Shown one piece after another: positions 10,238 to 19,420 of a stretch of 64,000 bases of DNA (positions are counted from its first letter, which is position 1; every line of letters starts with the position of its first letter). Below the pieces are notes generated by a model. That model saw only the letters and a list, made by a program, of their open reading frames with translations, had not been told where the DNA came from and did no database searches. Both the position numbers and the translations under genes were made by a program. The stretch covers positions 2,232,001 to 2,296,000 of the forward strand of contig NZ_CP163435.1 in assembly GCF_041051975.1 (NCBI RefSeq), written 5' to 3'. This DNA comes from Streptomyces sp. R21 (GTDB lineage Bacteria; Actinomycetota; Actinomycetes; Streptomycetales; Streptomycetaceae).

Positions 10238-10257
10238 GAGGCTTGAAAGTAAGCCTC
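10238..10257. promoter_or_regulatory. Operator-like inverted repeat over the -10 element
   Basis: GAGGCTT (10238-10244) and AAGCCTC (10251-10257) flank a 6-base centre, a perfect 7-bp inverted repeat that covers the -10 hexamer of the predicted operon promoter. A second repeat, TCTACG-CC-CGTAGA, lies at 10213-10226 in the leader. PucR or another local regulator is a candidate ligand; this is inference. Confidence 0.5.
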
Positions 10258-10274
10258 ATGGACAGCCTTGCCAA
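10246..10274 (-). promoter_or_regulatory. Probable promoter of amidase-aminotransferase operon
   Basis: On the minus strand TTGGCA (10274-10269) and TACTTT (10251-10246) are separated by exactly 17 bases, a good housekeeping-sigma match. Transcription would begin about 60 bases before the amidase ATG. Confidence 0.55.
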
Positions 10275-10370
10275 GACCATCGTCGTTAACCCGCTGAGTC
10301 GATCACGTTTCACACCCCCCTGGGTGAGCGCTACGGCGTGATCCCGGCCCTCAGAGCCTGTGTCACGCGC

Positions 10371-11916
10371 TCAGGCGGTGAAGCCCGCGACCCGCAGCGC
10401 GTGGACCAGATCCCAGTGGCGTTCCTCCGAGACGCCCCGGGCGGCCTCCAGCAGGAGCGGGACGAGACGCTGCGGGTCGCCCTCCACGCTGCGGGCCGCC
10501 TCCTCGGGCGTACGCATGCGTACGTAGGCGTCCAGGAGCGCGCGGACCTCGCGCCGGCGGCCCTCGCCAGTGAGCGCGAGCACGGCCTCGCCGATCTCCG
10601 GGGCGGGCCGTACGACGCCCTGCCGCAGCATCTGGTGTCCGTCCCTCGTGCGGCCCGCCGCGACGAGCGCGTCCGCGGCGGCGACGAGCCGGGCGGCGGG
10701 CAGCGAGGCGGCCTCCCACAGCAGCGCGGCCCAGTCCGCGTCGAGGCCCGCGCGGTGCAGCTCGGCGGCGAGCAGCGGGAAACGGGCGGGGGGCCAGTAC
10801 GCGGCCTCGACCAGCATGCCGTGCGCCTCGCCGCTGCGGCCCTCCCTGCGCAGCCGGATCAGCGTCTCGACTGTCTCGGCGACGGCTCGCCCCGCGCCCT
10901 CGTCCAGCGGCTGCTGTGACCGTGGCTGCTCCGGCTCCTCCGCCGCCCCGGCGAAACGCGCGCCGCGCGGGGTACGCCGGGACGGGGCGGCCGGCGCGGC
11001 CACGGCGGGCGCCGCCACCGGGACCGCCTCCGGGGTCTCCTCCACCTCCATCCCGGCGAAGCGGGCACTGCCGCGGGGGCGGCGCTTGGAGCGCTGCTTG
11101 GGGGCGCGAGCGGAGACGGGGGGCTCGGGGGCCGCCTCGGGAACGGTGGCGCGGGGCGGGGCGGTGGGGGGCGGATGGCTCCGGGCTCTGGGGGTAGGGG
11201 CCGGGTACCGCCGGGCTCCGGTCGTACGAGTCGGCAGCGGACGCACCGGGCCGGCCGGGGTCGGCCAGCGGAGAGCGTGGCCCCGTCTGCGGGGGGACCA
11301 TCGGGCGGGACTGCGGGTCCGGGGCGCCGCCGGGCTCCCGTACCTGGAACACGTCGTCGGCCGGCCCGGCCGGGAAAGGCAGCGCGCCCTGCGCATGGGT
11401 GCGCAGGGCGCGTCGGTCCAGGTTCTCCACCCGGGCGCGGAGTTCGGCGCAGCGGGCCGTGGCGCGTTCATGGTCGTCGTGGGCCCAGGCGAGGTCGAGG
11501 CGGACGGCCTCGGCCTCCTCGTGGGAGGCGGCCTGCCGGAGCAGCTGCCCCAGCTCGGCCTGGCGTTCCGCCGCGTAGCGCTGTTCGCGGAGCATGACAT
11601 CGAGACGGTCACGGAGGGCGTCCCGGCCGCCGGGCCGGGCGTCGTACGCGGCGAGCGAGGCGTCGTGCAGGGCCCGGGCCCGCTCGGCCTCCGGGCCGGC
11701 GGCCCCGGCACCGTAATCCGCGGAGAGGTCCTGGAGGAGCGCTTCGACGACGTCCCACGGCGGTACTTCCCAGCCGTTCAGGCAGGCCCGCATGCCGTCG
11801 GGGTCGCGCTGCCAGAACACCGCGCACCAGCCGCCGCCCTGATCGAGCCGTTCCATCAGGCCGTTCAGATACCTCGCGAACTCCCGTACCTGCCCCGGAA
11901 GTTGTTCCACGGCCAT
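10371..11916 (-). pseudogene. UL36-like large hypothetical protein gene with an apparent frameshift
   Basis: Two overlapping frames read as one protein. The 5' part (ATG 11916, MAVEQLPGQVREFARYLNG) is convincing to about 11170. The 3' part, in another frame to the stop at 10371, is rich in Ala and Pro, then forms helical repeats (GRSGEAHGMLVEAAYWPP, HWDLVHALRVAGF). The switch fits a run of six C/G at about 11164-11169, where one fewer base would join the frames. Streptomyces carry intact proteins of this layout (N-terminal helical domain, low-complexity linker with RFAG motifs, C-terminal helical repeats), function unknown. It may be a real inactivation or a sequencing error in a homopolymer. 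Confidence 0.7.
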
Positions 11917-12043
11917 CACACAGCTCCCCGACAGACTGGAGTACTCCGGTCCGCCAGAAAACACCGCTCGTGTTACGGAAGGACTACGAGGAGTTTTCGG
12001 ACCGGACGCAGAGTGCTGTGATCCCCCGGACAGTTGGTGTGCG

Positions 12044-12295
12044 TCACACCTCGGCCGGCACGCAGTCGCCCGCCAACTGGTCCATCGACAGGCCGAGTAC
12101 GCGGGCCAGCGCGGCCACCGTGAAGAACGCCGGAGTCGGGGCCCGGCCGGTCTCGATCTTGCGGAGGGTCTCGGCGGAGAGTCCTGCGTGCGCGGCGATC
12201 TCCGTCATGCTGCGGCCGCCGCGGGCCTCGCGCAGCAGACGGCCGAGGCGCTCGCCTCGTTCACGCTCTTCGGGGGTCAAGGGGGTGCGTACCAT
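12044..12295 (-). CDS. Small XRE-family helix-turn-helix regulator
   Basis: 83 residues, nearly all one HTH domain: LRKIETG is the typical recognition-helix tail, preceded by MTEIAAHAGLSAETLR. There is no ligand domain. It is divergently transcribed from a methionine aminopeptidase gene with only 32 bases between start codons. A perfect palindrome ATACCGGTAT sits between them, so autoregulation and control of the peptidase gene are likely. A -10-like TAGAAT ends six bases before its ATG, which suggests a leaderless transcript. Confidence 0.85.
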   Translation of the reverse strand: MVRTPLTPEERERGERLGRLLREARGGRSMTEIAAHAGLSAETLRKIETGRAPTPAFFTVAALARVLGLSMDQLAGDCVPAEV

Positions 12296-12301
12296 GCACC
12301 C

Positions 12302-12320
12302 ATTCTAATACCGGTATAGT
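12302..12320. promoter_or_regulatory. Divergent leaderless promoters with shared palindrome
   Basis: Forward -10 TATAGT (12315-12320) is seven bases from the peptidase ATG at 12328. Reverse -10 TAGAAT (12307-12302) is six bases from the regulator ATG at 12295. The perfect palindrome ATACCGGTAT (12308-12317) lies between and overlaps the forward -10. No ribosome site fits in front of either start. Confidence 0.6.
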
Positions 12321-12327
12321 AATTGGC

Positions 12328-13095
12328 ATGGTGGAACTGAAGACGGACACATCGATCGACGCCATGTACGCGGCCGGCCAGGTGGTCGGCCGGGCCCTCA
12401 CGGCGGTCCGGGAGGCCGCGGACGTGGGCGTCTCCCTTCTGGAGCTGGACGAGGTGGCGCACGGAGTGCTGCGCGAGGCGGGGGCCGGATCGCCCTTCCT
12501 CGGCTACCGGCCCTCCTTCGCGCCGACGCCCTTCCCCGCGGTCCTCTGCGCCTCCGTGAACAACGCGATCGTGCACGGCATCCCGACCGGCTACCGGCTG
12601 CGCGACGGCGACCTGGTCTCCATGGACTTCGGCGCCGAGCTGGACGGCTGGGTGGGCGACTCGGCGATCAGCTTCATCGTCGGCAAGCCGCGCGCTGCCG
12701 ACCTTCGCCTCGTGGAGACCGCCGAGCGCGCCCTCGCCGCGGGCATCGAGGCTGCCGTCGTCGGCAACCGCATCGGCGACATCGCGCACGCCATCGGCAC
12801 GGTGTGCCGCACGGCGGGGTACGGCATCCCGGACGGCTTCGGCGGCCATGGCGTGGGCCGCCGTATGCACGAGGACCCGGGGGTCCCGAACGAGGGCCGC
12901 CCCGGCCGCGGTCTCCCGCTCCGGCACGGCATGGTCCTCGCGATCGAGCCCATGCTGATCGGCGGCGGCACCGACGGCTACCACGCGGCCCCCGACGGCT
13001 GGACCCTCCGCACGAACGACGGCTCCCGCGCCGCCCACGCGGAACACACGGTGGCGATCACGGACGCGGGGCCGCGCATCCTGACGGCACGCTGA
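12328..13095 (+). CDS. map: Type I methionine aminopeptidase
   Basis: 255 residues. It removes the initiator methionine from nascent proteins. All metal ligands are present: D100 (SMDFG), D111 (VGDSA), H174 (GGHGVG), E207 (AIEPM) and E239 (HAEHT), with H83 in IVHGIP. Streptomyces usually have more than one copy. This one stands apart from translation operons and is paired with its own XRE regulator. The N-terminus carries no zinc-finger extension. Start ATG 12328 is the only one compatible with the full fold. A regulated, non-housekeeping role is inferred from the context. Confidence 0.93.
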   Translation: MVELKTDTSIDAMYAAGQVVGRALTAVREAADVGVSLLELDEVAHGVLREAGAGSPFLGYRPSFAPTPFPAVLCASVNNAIVHGIPTGYRLRDGDLVSMDFGAELDGWVGDSAISFIVGKPRAADLRLVETAERALAAGIEAAVVGNRIGDIAHAIGTVCRTAGYGIPDGFGGHGVGRRMHEDPGVPNEGRPGRGLPLRHGMVLAIEPMLIGGGTDGYHAAPDGWTLRTNDGSRAAHAEHTVAITDAGPRILTAR

Positions 13096-13114
13096 GCGCC
13101 GCACCTCCAGAGGA

Positions 13115-13147
13115 TGGCGCACGGCACCGACAATCCACCGTGCGCCA
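13115..13147. terminator. Bidirectional hairpin terminator
   Basis: TGGCGCACGG (13115-13124) pairs perfectly with CCGTGCGCCA (13138-13147), loop 13 bases. It lies between the convergent stops of the peptidase gene (13095) and the gamma-glutamyltransferase gene (13171). Confidence 0.7.
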
Positions 13148-13170
13148 CCTCCGAGCTGCTACGACGGCCG

Positions 13171-14988
13171 CTACGACTCCGGAGTCACCACCATCGCCGA
13201 GCCGCCGCCCCGCCGCACCTTCTCCGCCGCCGCGAGCCACTTGCCGCCCGGCAGCCGCTGGACGCCCGTCGCCGCGCCGATCTCCGGGTTCAGCTTGAAG
13301 GCATGGCCGATGGACTGCAACTGGGTACGCAACTCGCTGTTGTACAGGCCCGGTTCGAGTTCCGTGGTGGCCGCGTTGCGCTGACTGGCGCGCGGGGCCG
13401 CGATGGCGTCCACCAGCGGAAGACCGCGGTCGAGGAATCCGGTCAGGGTCTGCAGCACGGTCGTGATGATGGTGGCGCCGCCGGGTGAACCGAGCGCCAC
13501 CACCGGCCTGTTGTTCGCGTCGAGGACGATCGTCGGCGAGATCGACGAGCGCGGCCGCTTGCCGGGGCCGGGCAGGTTCGGGTCGTGCACGGCCGGGTTC
13601 GCGGGCGTGAAGGAGAAGTCCGTCAGCTCGTTGTTGAGGAGGAAGCCACGGCCCGGGACCGTGATGCCACTGCCGCCGGTCTGCTCGATGGTCAGCGTGT
13701 AGGCAACGACGTTGCCCCACTTGTCGGCCACCGTCAGGTGCGTGGTGTTCTCGCCCTCGTACGTCGTCGGGGCCGCCGTACCGCCGGAGGCGCAGGCTGC
13801 CGGGTGCTCCGGGTCACCGGGCGCGAGCGGGCTGGTCAGCACCGCGTCGTCGTGGATCAGACAGGCCCGCGAGTCGGCGTACTTCTGCGACAAAAGCTCC
13901 TTCGTCGGTACGTCCTCGAAGGCGGGGTCGCCCACCCAACGCCCTCGGTCCGCGAACGCGATCCGGCTCGCCTCGATGTAGTGGTGCAGGTACTGCACCT
14001 CGCTCGCCTTCGAAAGGTCGGTCTTCTCCAGGATGTTGAGCGCCTCGCCGACCGTGGTGCCGCCGGAGGAGGAGGGCGCGATCGAGTAGACCTTCAGACC
14101 GCGGTACGACGTCTTCGTCGGCGCCTGCTGCTTCGCCTCGTACGCCTCCAGGTCCTTCGTCGACAGCTCGCCCGGGCGGGCCTTGTAGCCCGAGGCCGGG
14201 TCCACCGGCGGCTCGTTGACCGTGTCGACGATCTCCTGACCGAGGTCACCGCCGTCGTAGATCGCGTCGACGCCCTCGCGGCCCAACTCCTCGTACGTAC
14301 GCGCCAGATCGGGGTTCTTGAAGGTCGAGCCGACCACCGGGAGCGAGCCGCCCGGCAGGAACAGCTGGGCCGTGTCGGGGAAGTTCCTGAACCGGGCCTG
14401 GTTGGCCTCGGTCTGCGAACGGAAGGTGGAGTCGACGGTGAAGCCGTCGCGGGCCAGCCGCTCGGCGGGCCGCAGCAGCGACTTCAGCCCCTTGCTGCCC
14501 CACTCGTCGAGGGCGGTCCCCCAGGTGGCCGGCGTACCGGGCGTGCCCACACCCAGCCCGCTGGTCACCGCGTCCGCGAACGGGATCGCCTTGCCGTTCT
14601 CCACGAAGAGGTCGGAGTCGGCGGTCGACGGGGCCGTCTCGCGGCCGTCGATCGTGTGCACCGTTCGGGACTTGGCGTCGTAGTAGACGAAGTAGCCGCC
14701 TCCGCCGACACCCGAGGAGTACGGCTCGGTGACGCCCAGCGCGGCCGCCGTGGCGACCGCCGCGTCCACCGCGTTGCCGCCCTTCTTCAGGATCTCGATC
14801 CCGGCGGCGGAGGCGTCCGCGTCGACGCTCGCGACGGCACCGCCGTAGCCGACGGCGACCGGCGTCTTCTCCGTGGCAGCCGTCGTGTTCTCCGTGACAG
14901 CCGTCGTGGGCGGTGCCGCCGCACCGAGCGACATCACCGCCACCGAAACCGCCAGGACCGTCACATTCCGCACAAGAGGGCGACGCAT
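13171..14988 (-). CDS. ggt: Secreted gamma-glutamyltransferase
   Basis: 605 residues with an N-terminal signal peptide (hydrophobic about 8-25). The family N-terminal region shows GYGGAVASVDADASAAGIEILKKGGNAVDAAVA (positions about 48-80). The autoprocessing and catalytic threonine is T415 in GENTTHLTVADKWGN. The glycine-rich PSSSGGTT (about 305-312) belongs to the large subunit. The enzyme cleaves the gamma-glutamyl bond of glutathione-like compounds outside the membrane. It appears monocistronic, ending at the shared hairpin with the peptidase gene. Confidence 0.93.
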   Translation of the reverse strand: MRRPLVRNVTVLAVSVAVMSLGAAAPPTTAVTENTTAATEKTPVAVGYGGAVASVDADASAAGIEILKKGGNAVDAAVATAAALGVTEPYSSGVGGGGYFVYYDAKSRTVHTIDGRETAPSTADSDLFVENGKAIPFADAVTSGLGVGTPGTPATWGTALDEWGSKGLKSLLRPAERLARDGFTVDSTFRSQTEANQARFRNFPDTAQLFLPGGSLPVVGSTFKNPDLARTYEELGREGVDAIYDGGDLGQEIVDTVNEPPVDPASGYKARPGELSTKDLEAYEAKQQAPTKTSYRGLKVYSIAPSSSGGTTVGEALNILEKTDLSKASEVQYLHHYIEASRIAFADRGRWVGDPAFEDVPTKELLSQKYADSRACLIHDDAVLTSPLAPGDPEHPAACASGGTAAPTTYEGENTTHLTVADKWGNVVAYTLTIEQTGGSGITVPGRGFLLNNELTDFSFTPANPAVHDPNLPGPGKRPRSSISPTIVLDANNRPVVALGSPGGATIITTVLQTLTGFLDRGLPLVDAIAAPRASQRNAATTELEPGLYNSELRTQLQSIGHAFKLNPEIGAATGVQRLPGGKWLAAAEKVRRGGGSAMVVTPES

Positions 14989-15092
14989 GCGTACCTCCAG
15001 TCAACAGCTGTCCGCGCAGCGTAACTTCACCGGCATGCTCCCGTCAGGACCCCCTCGAACACCGGTCCGGGCGCCCGCTAGCATGCGCGCCC

Positions 15093-15854
15093 ATGAATGA
15101 CGACGTGCGCAACATCGTCCTGGGGGTGCTGGCGGCCGGCATCAGCGCCACGCTGGGCTGGGCCGCCAGGACTTATCTGTGGAAGCGCCGGCTCCGCCGG
15201 AAGCAGGCCTTCTTCGGGCTGCCCGACAACTCCGAGTCGCTGATGGTGGTCCCGCGCGACCCGGCCAGCGCGGAGCTGGCGGTGCACCGCATCGACGTGT
15301 TCGCGCTCCTGGAGCTCTCCGCGCTGATCAAGGACTGCGGCGCGCACGCCCAGATCGTCAGCCAGGACACGGCGCTGCAGGGCTTCGGCGAGCGCACCGA
15401 GTTCTGCGTGGGCGGCCCGTCCTCCAACCGCCGGATGGCCGCGCACATTTCCGCTCTGCTGCCGGGCATCCGTTTCAACACCGATCCCGAACCCGGTCCG
15501 GACCGGGCCGCGTTCCAGATCGGCAGCGAGCGCTACCGCATGGAGGCGGGCACCTCCGAGCACGTCATCCTGGCCCGGCTCACGACCAGCGAGCCGCAGC
15601 AGTCGCGGCCCGCCTTCCTCTTCTGCGGCCAGCGCGCGATCACCAACCAGGCGGCGACCCGCTATCTCGCCCGCAACCACGAGCGGCTGGCCCGCAAGCA
15701 CGGCAACAACACCTTCGTACTCCTTCTGAAGGTCGTGAACTCCCAGGCGTACGGCCCCGATGTCGTCGAACTCGTCGCGGATGTGACGCGTGCCGCCCAG
15801 ACACCGCTGCCGACTCCCGCGCCGCCGCGCAACTCGCACCGGGCATCTTCCTGA
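15093..15854 (+). CDS. Conserved membrane-anchored protein of unknown function
   Basis: 253 residues from ATG 15093 (MNDDVRNIVLGVL). One transmembrane segment lies at about residues 7-25, followed by a basic stretch (WKRRLRRKQ), so the rest is probably cytoplasmic. The soluble part has no catalytic motif I recognise. It includes a conserved-looking patch FLFCGQRAITNQAATRYLARNH (around 180-200) and a Pro-rich tail. An earlier in-frame start at 14913 would overlap the divergent ggt promoter region and gives an arginine/proline-rich leader, so it is rejected. Confidence 0.6.
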   Translation: MNDDVRNIVLGVLAAGISATLGWAARTYLWKRRLRRKQAFFGLPDNSESLMVVPRDPASAELAVHRIDVFALLELSALIKDCGAHAQIVSQDTALQGFGERTEFCVGGPSSNRRMAAHISALLPGIRFNTDPEPGPDRAAFQIGSERYRMEAGTSEHVILARLTTSEPQQSRPAFLFCGQRAITNQAATRYLARNHERLARKHGNNTFVLLLKVVNSQAYGPDVVELVADVTRAAQTPLPTPAPPRNSHRASS

Positions 15855-15967
15855 GCCGTCCCCGCAACGAGAGAGACCCCTCCGCTTGCGCGCGGAATGA
15901 GCACTTCAGCAGGGGCGACGCACACGAAAGGAGCCATCTCGCTCACGAAATGAACACTTCAACAATC

Positions 15968-16043
15968 GTTACCCGTGCGTAACTTACTCACGGGTTACCT
16001 CCGGTAAGAGACCACGGTTACCGTCGGGTCACTTTGCAGTGAC
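15968..16043. promoter_or_regulatory. Repeat-rich leader before the S15-type hydrolase gene
   Basis: GTTACC occurs at 15968-15973, 15994-15999 and 16017-16022, the first mirrored by GTAAC at 15979-15983. GTCACT (16028-16033) and AGTGAC (16038-16043) form a perfect hairpin with a 4-base loop just before the ribosome site GAGGAG. Such clustered half-sites suggest an operator region; the regulator is unknown. Confidence 0.4.
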
Positions 16044-16061
16044 ACGAGTGAGGAGTGACCC

Positions 16062-17630
16062 GTGGGACTCTCGCGCAAGGCCCTGCGTACGACCGCCGTG
16101 GGCGCCGTATCGGCGACACTGATCGCCGGCACCGCCCTCGGGCTCGCCCCCACCGCCCAGGCGGCGTCGTCCGGGGTGGACTTCGTCGACATCACCGGTG
16201 ACGGCGGCACCGTCCTGAAGGCCAACGTCGTCAAGCCCGCCGGCGCCGACGGCACGCACCGCTACCCGCTGCTCGTGATGCCCACGAGCTGGGGTCTGCC
16301 ACAGATCGAGTACCTGGCGCAGGCCCAGAAGCTCGCGGACTCCGGCTATGTCGTGGTCACCTACAACGTGCGCGGCTTCTGGCAGTCGGGCGGAGAGATA
16401 GAAGTGGCGGGCCCGCCCGACATAGCCGACGCCTCCAAGGTCATCGACTGGGCGCTCGCCAACACCCCCGCCGACGCACAGCACATCGGCATGGCGGGCG
16501 TCTCCTACGGTGCCGGGATCAGCCTGCTCGCCGCCGCACACGACAAGCGGATCAAGGCGGTCGCCTCGCTGAGCGGCTGGGCGAACCTGATCGACTCGAT
16601 CTACTCGGGCCGCACCCAGCACACCCAGGCGGCCGGCCTGCTGTACGGCGCGGGCACGATCACCGGGCGCCCCAGCGCCGAACTCCAGCAGGTCTTCCAG
16701 GACTTCTTCGCCTCCAACCTGTCCAAGGAACAGGACATGCTCAACTGGGGGGCGAAACGTTCCGCCACGACCTACCTGGACCAGATCAACGCGGGCGGCG
16801 CCGCGATCATGATGGCCAACGGCTGGGGCGACACGATCTTCCCGCCCAACCAGTACGCCGACTTCTACGAGAAGCTGACCGGCCCGAAGCGACTGGAGTT
16901 CCGCCCGGGCGACCACGCCACCGCCGAGCTGACCGGACTGTTCGGGCTGCCCAACGACGTGTGGACGGACACCGAGCGCTGGTTCGACCACTACCTCAAG
17001 GGCGACGACAACGGCATCAACCGCGAGCAGCCGGTCCAGCTCAAGTCCCGCTCCGCGGGCGGCTACGAGGGCTACCCGGACTGGAAGTCGGTCGGCGCGA
17101 CCCAGCGCAAGCTCGCCCTCTCCGGCACCACGACCATCCACACGAACGTCGACTCGGGCGCGGACGGCGGGGTCGTCTTCCTCTCCAGCATCCTCGACCA
17201 GCTCGCCCAACTGCCCCCGGTGGCGTCGATCCCGCTGCTGCCGCGCTACTGGGCGGCCGTATGGCAGTCGGAGAAGTACGCGAGCGCCCAGCAGGTGCGC
17301 GGCACCGCCAAGCTGCACACCACGCTCACCCCGACCAAGGAGAGCGGCACCCTCGTCGCCTACCTGTACGACGTGGGCCCGCTCGGCCTCGGCAAGCTGG
17401 TCAGCAACGCGCCGTACACCTTCCACGGGCGTACGCCGGGCAAGCCGTTCGGCGTCGACCTGGAACTGTTCTCCACGGCCTACGACGTCCCGGCAGGGCA
17501 TCGTCTCGCCCTGGTCGTCGACACGGTCGACCCGCTCTACATCGAGCACAACCCGTCCGGCGCGCAGCTGACCTTCTCCTCGCCGGCGAACGACCCGTCG
17601 TACGTGTCGATACCGCTGCGCGAGCAGTGA
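16062..17630 (+). CDS. Secreted S15/CocE-type alpha/beta hydrolase (X-Pro dipeptidyl-peptidase-like)
   Basis: 522 residues, GTG start after GAGGAG. The signal peptide ends near PTAQAASS (about residue 35). The alpha/beta-hydrolase core includes RGFWQSGG (about 103-110) and the nucleophile elbow GVSYGAG (Ser at about 148). The C-terminal third is a beta-sandwich of the PepX_C type, ending VSIPLREQ. Members hydrolyse Xaa-Pro peptides or esters. Extracellular location follows from the leader. It is followed by a perfect hairpin at 17672-17696, so it is probably monocistronic. Confidence 0.85.
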   Translation: MGLSRKALRTTAVGAVSATLIAGTALGLAPTAQAASSGVDFVDITGDGGTVLKANVVKPAGADGTHRYPLLVMPTSWGLPQIEYLAQAQKLADSGYVVVTYNVRGFWQSGGEIEVAGPPDIADASKVIDWALANTPADAQHIGMAGVSYGAGISLLAAAHDKRIKAVASLSGWANLIDSIYSGRTQHTQAAGLLYGAGTITGRPSAELQQVFQDFFASNLSKEQDMLNWGAKRSATTYLDQINAGGAAIMMANGWGDTIFPPNQYADFYEKLTGPKRLEFRPGDHATAELTGLFGLPNDVWTDTERWFDHYLKGDDNGINREQPVQLKSRSAGGYEGYPDWKSVGATQRKLALSGTTTIHTNVDSGADGGVVFLSSILDQLAQLPPVASIPLLPRYWAAVWQSEKYASAQQVRGTAKLHTTLTPTKESGTLVAYLYDVGPLGLGKLVSNAPYTFHGRTPGKPFGVDLELFSTAYDVPAGHRLALVVDTVDPLYIEHNPSGAQLTFSSPANDPSYVSIPLREQ

Positions 17631-17671
17631 TCTCCGGCTGCTGCCGGGCGGGCCTGGCCCTGTGGCTGCTG

Positions 17672-17696
17672 CACGCCCCCGCATCGCGGGGGCGTG
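17672..17696. terminator. Strong hairpin terminator
   Basis: CACGCCCCCGC (17672-17682) pairs perfectly with GCGGGGGCGTG (17686-17696) around a 3-base loop. It lies between the S15 gene stop and the convergent remnant ending at 17702. Confidence 0.8.
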
Positions 17697-17701
17697 GGGG
17701 G

Positions 17702-17890
17702 TCACCCCGGCAGCAGCGTCCCTGGTGCGGTCCCGATGTTGATCGGCGAGATCACCATCACCACGGGGACGAACGGCAAATCGTAGTCGAGGTCGGCCGC
17801 GATGGGCTTCCCGGCATGGCAGTTCGGGATGCCCCGGAACTCGAAGGGCATCCACTTCGGGTAGGTGAACGGGTCGGTGTCGTACGGAAC
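17702..17890 (-). pseudogene. Unidentified coding remnant downstream of the orphan ABC ATPase
   Basis: The minus frame reads a GC3-rich, protein-like sequence (FRGIPNCHAGKPIAADLDYD then PFVPVVMVISPINIG) to a stop at 17702. After the ATPase stop there is no in-frame start except an internal ATG at 17851, which would give only 49 residues. It does not look like the binding protein or permeases expected after a glutamate-type ATPase gene. The simplest reading is the tail of a truncated gene. I do not recognise the family. Confidence 0.4.
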
Positions 17891-17909
17891 ATGCGATGCA
17901 CTCCCCCGC

Positions 17910-18653
<744 letters not shown>

Positions 18654-18802
18654 GCCCGGCCCTACCCACTCTCAACTGTGTCGCAGTTGCCGCAAACTAT
18701 CCAGACAAGAAGGGACTTAATACTCGACACGCACTTTTCGGGCACTAGGCGTATTTATCGAGTTCTACGTTTAGCGCCACTCTCCGTACGCGAGCGTTCG
18801 CC

Positions 18803-19243
18803 CTACGCTTCCGACACCTCCGCGTACAGCTGCGACAGTTCGGGGGCGCCGCTGGACGCCCAGGTGTGCCCGGTGGCGACCACGTCGATCTCGCGACCGG
18901 AGGCCAGCCGCACCACCGGCTGGCCGTTGGGCCAGATGTCCCAGACGGCGCCGGGGATCGTGCGCACGATCACGGTGCCGAGGTAGAGCCCGGCGTCGTT
19001 TCCGAGCCAGGGCAGGATCTCCTCGTCGTCCCGCCAGCGTGGCACCAACTGGTCGAGAGCCTCCAACGAGGCCGCGGAATCGTCGAGTTCGACCCCCGCC
19101 TGGTGCGCCTGGGAGCGCAGCAGTTCGCATTCGGAGAGGAGTTCGGCGATGCCCTCGTGATCATGCTCGCCGTCGGAGAACACCGCGACGCCGAAGGCGG
19201 GGCCGCGCTTCTTGCGCCAGTTGCCCAGGAAAGGGATGTTCAT
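18803..19243 (-). CDS. DUF6278-family protein
   Basis: 146 residues from ATG 19243 (MNIPFLGNWRKKRG). It is soluble with an acidic surface; LGTVIVRTIPGAVWDIWPNG sits near residues 90-110. It resembles the streptomycete DUF6278 family, of unknown function. The extended frame to 19348 reads Arg-rich sequence into the upstream region and is not supported. It is isolated between the orphan ATPase and the SGNH hydrolase gene. Confidence 0.65.
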   Translation of the reverse strand: MNIPFLGNWRKKRGPAFGVAVFSDGEHDHEGIAELLSECELLRSQAHQAGVELDDSAASLEALDQLVPRWRDDEEILPWLGNDAGLYLGTVIVRTIPGAVWDIWPNGQPVVRLASGREIDVVATGHTWASSGAPELSQLYAEVSEA

Positions 19244-19420
19244 ACTCCCAGCGTGACATTCACGCCGTCCCTCGCACCACAGGCGCGCGGACCCGCCCTT
19301 CGCAGGGGAGTTCGCAGGGAGTTCGCGCCAACTCGGCACCCGCCTCATTGACGGGTCCGCGACGCATCCTTAACTTCATGGCGCATCTGTCACCTCGCCG
19401 GAACGGGAGAGGGGGCGCGC

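Noticed and set aside
16029..17855. 608-residue minus frame opposite the S15-type hydrolase gene
   Set aside because: Antisense shadow. The plus strand has signal peptide, nucleophile elbow and ribosome site.
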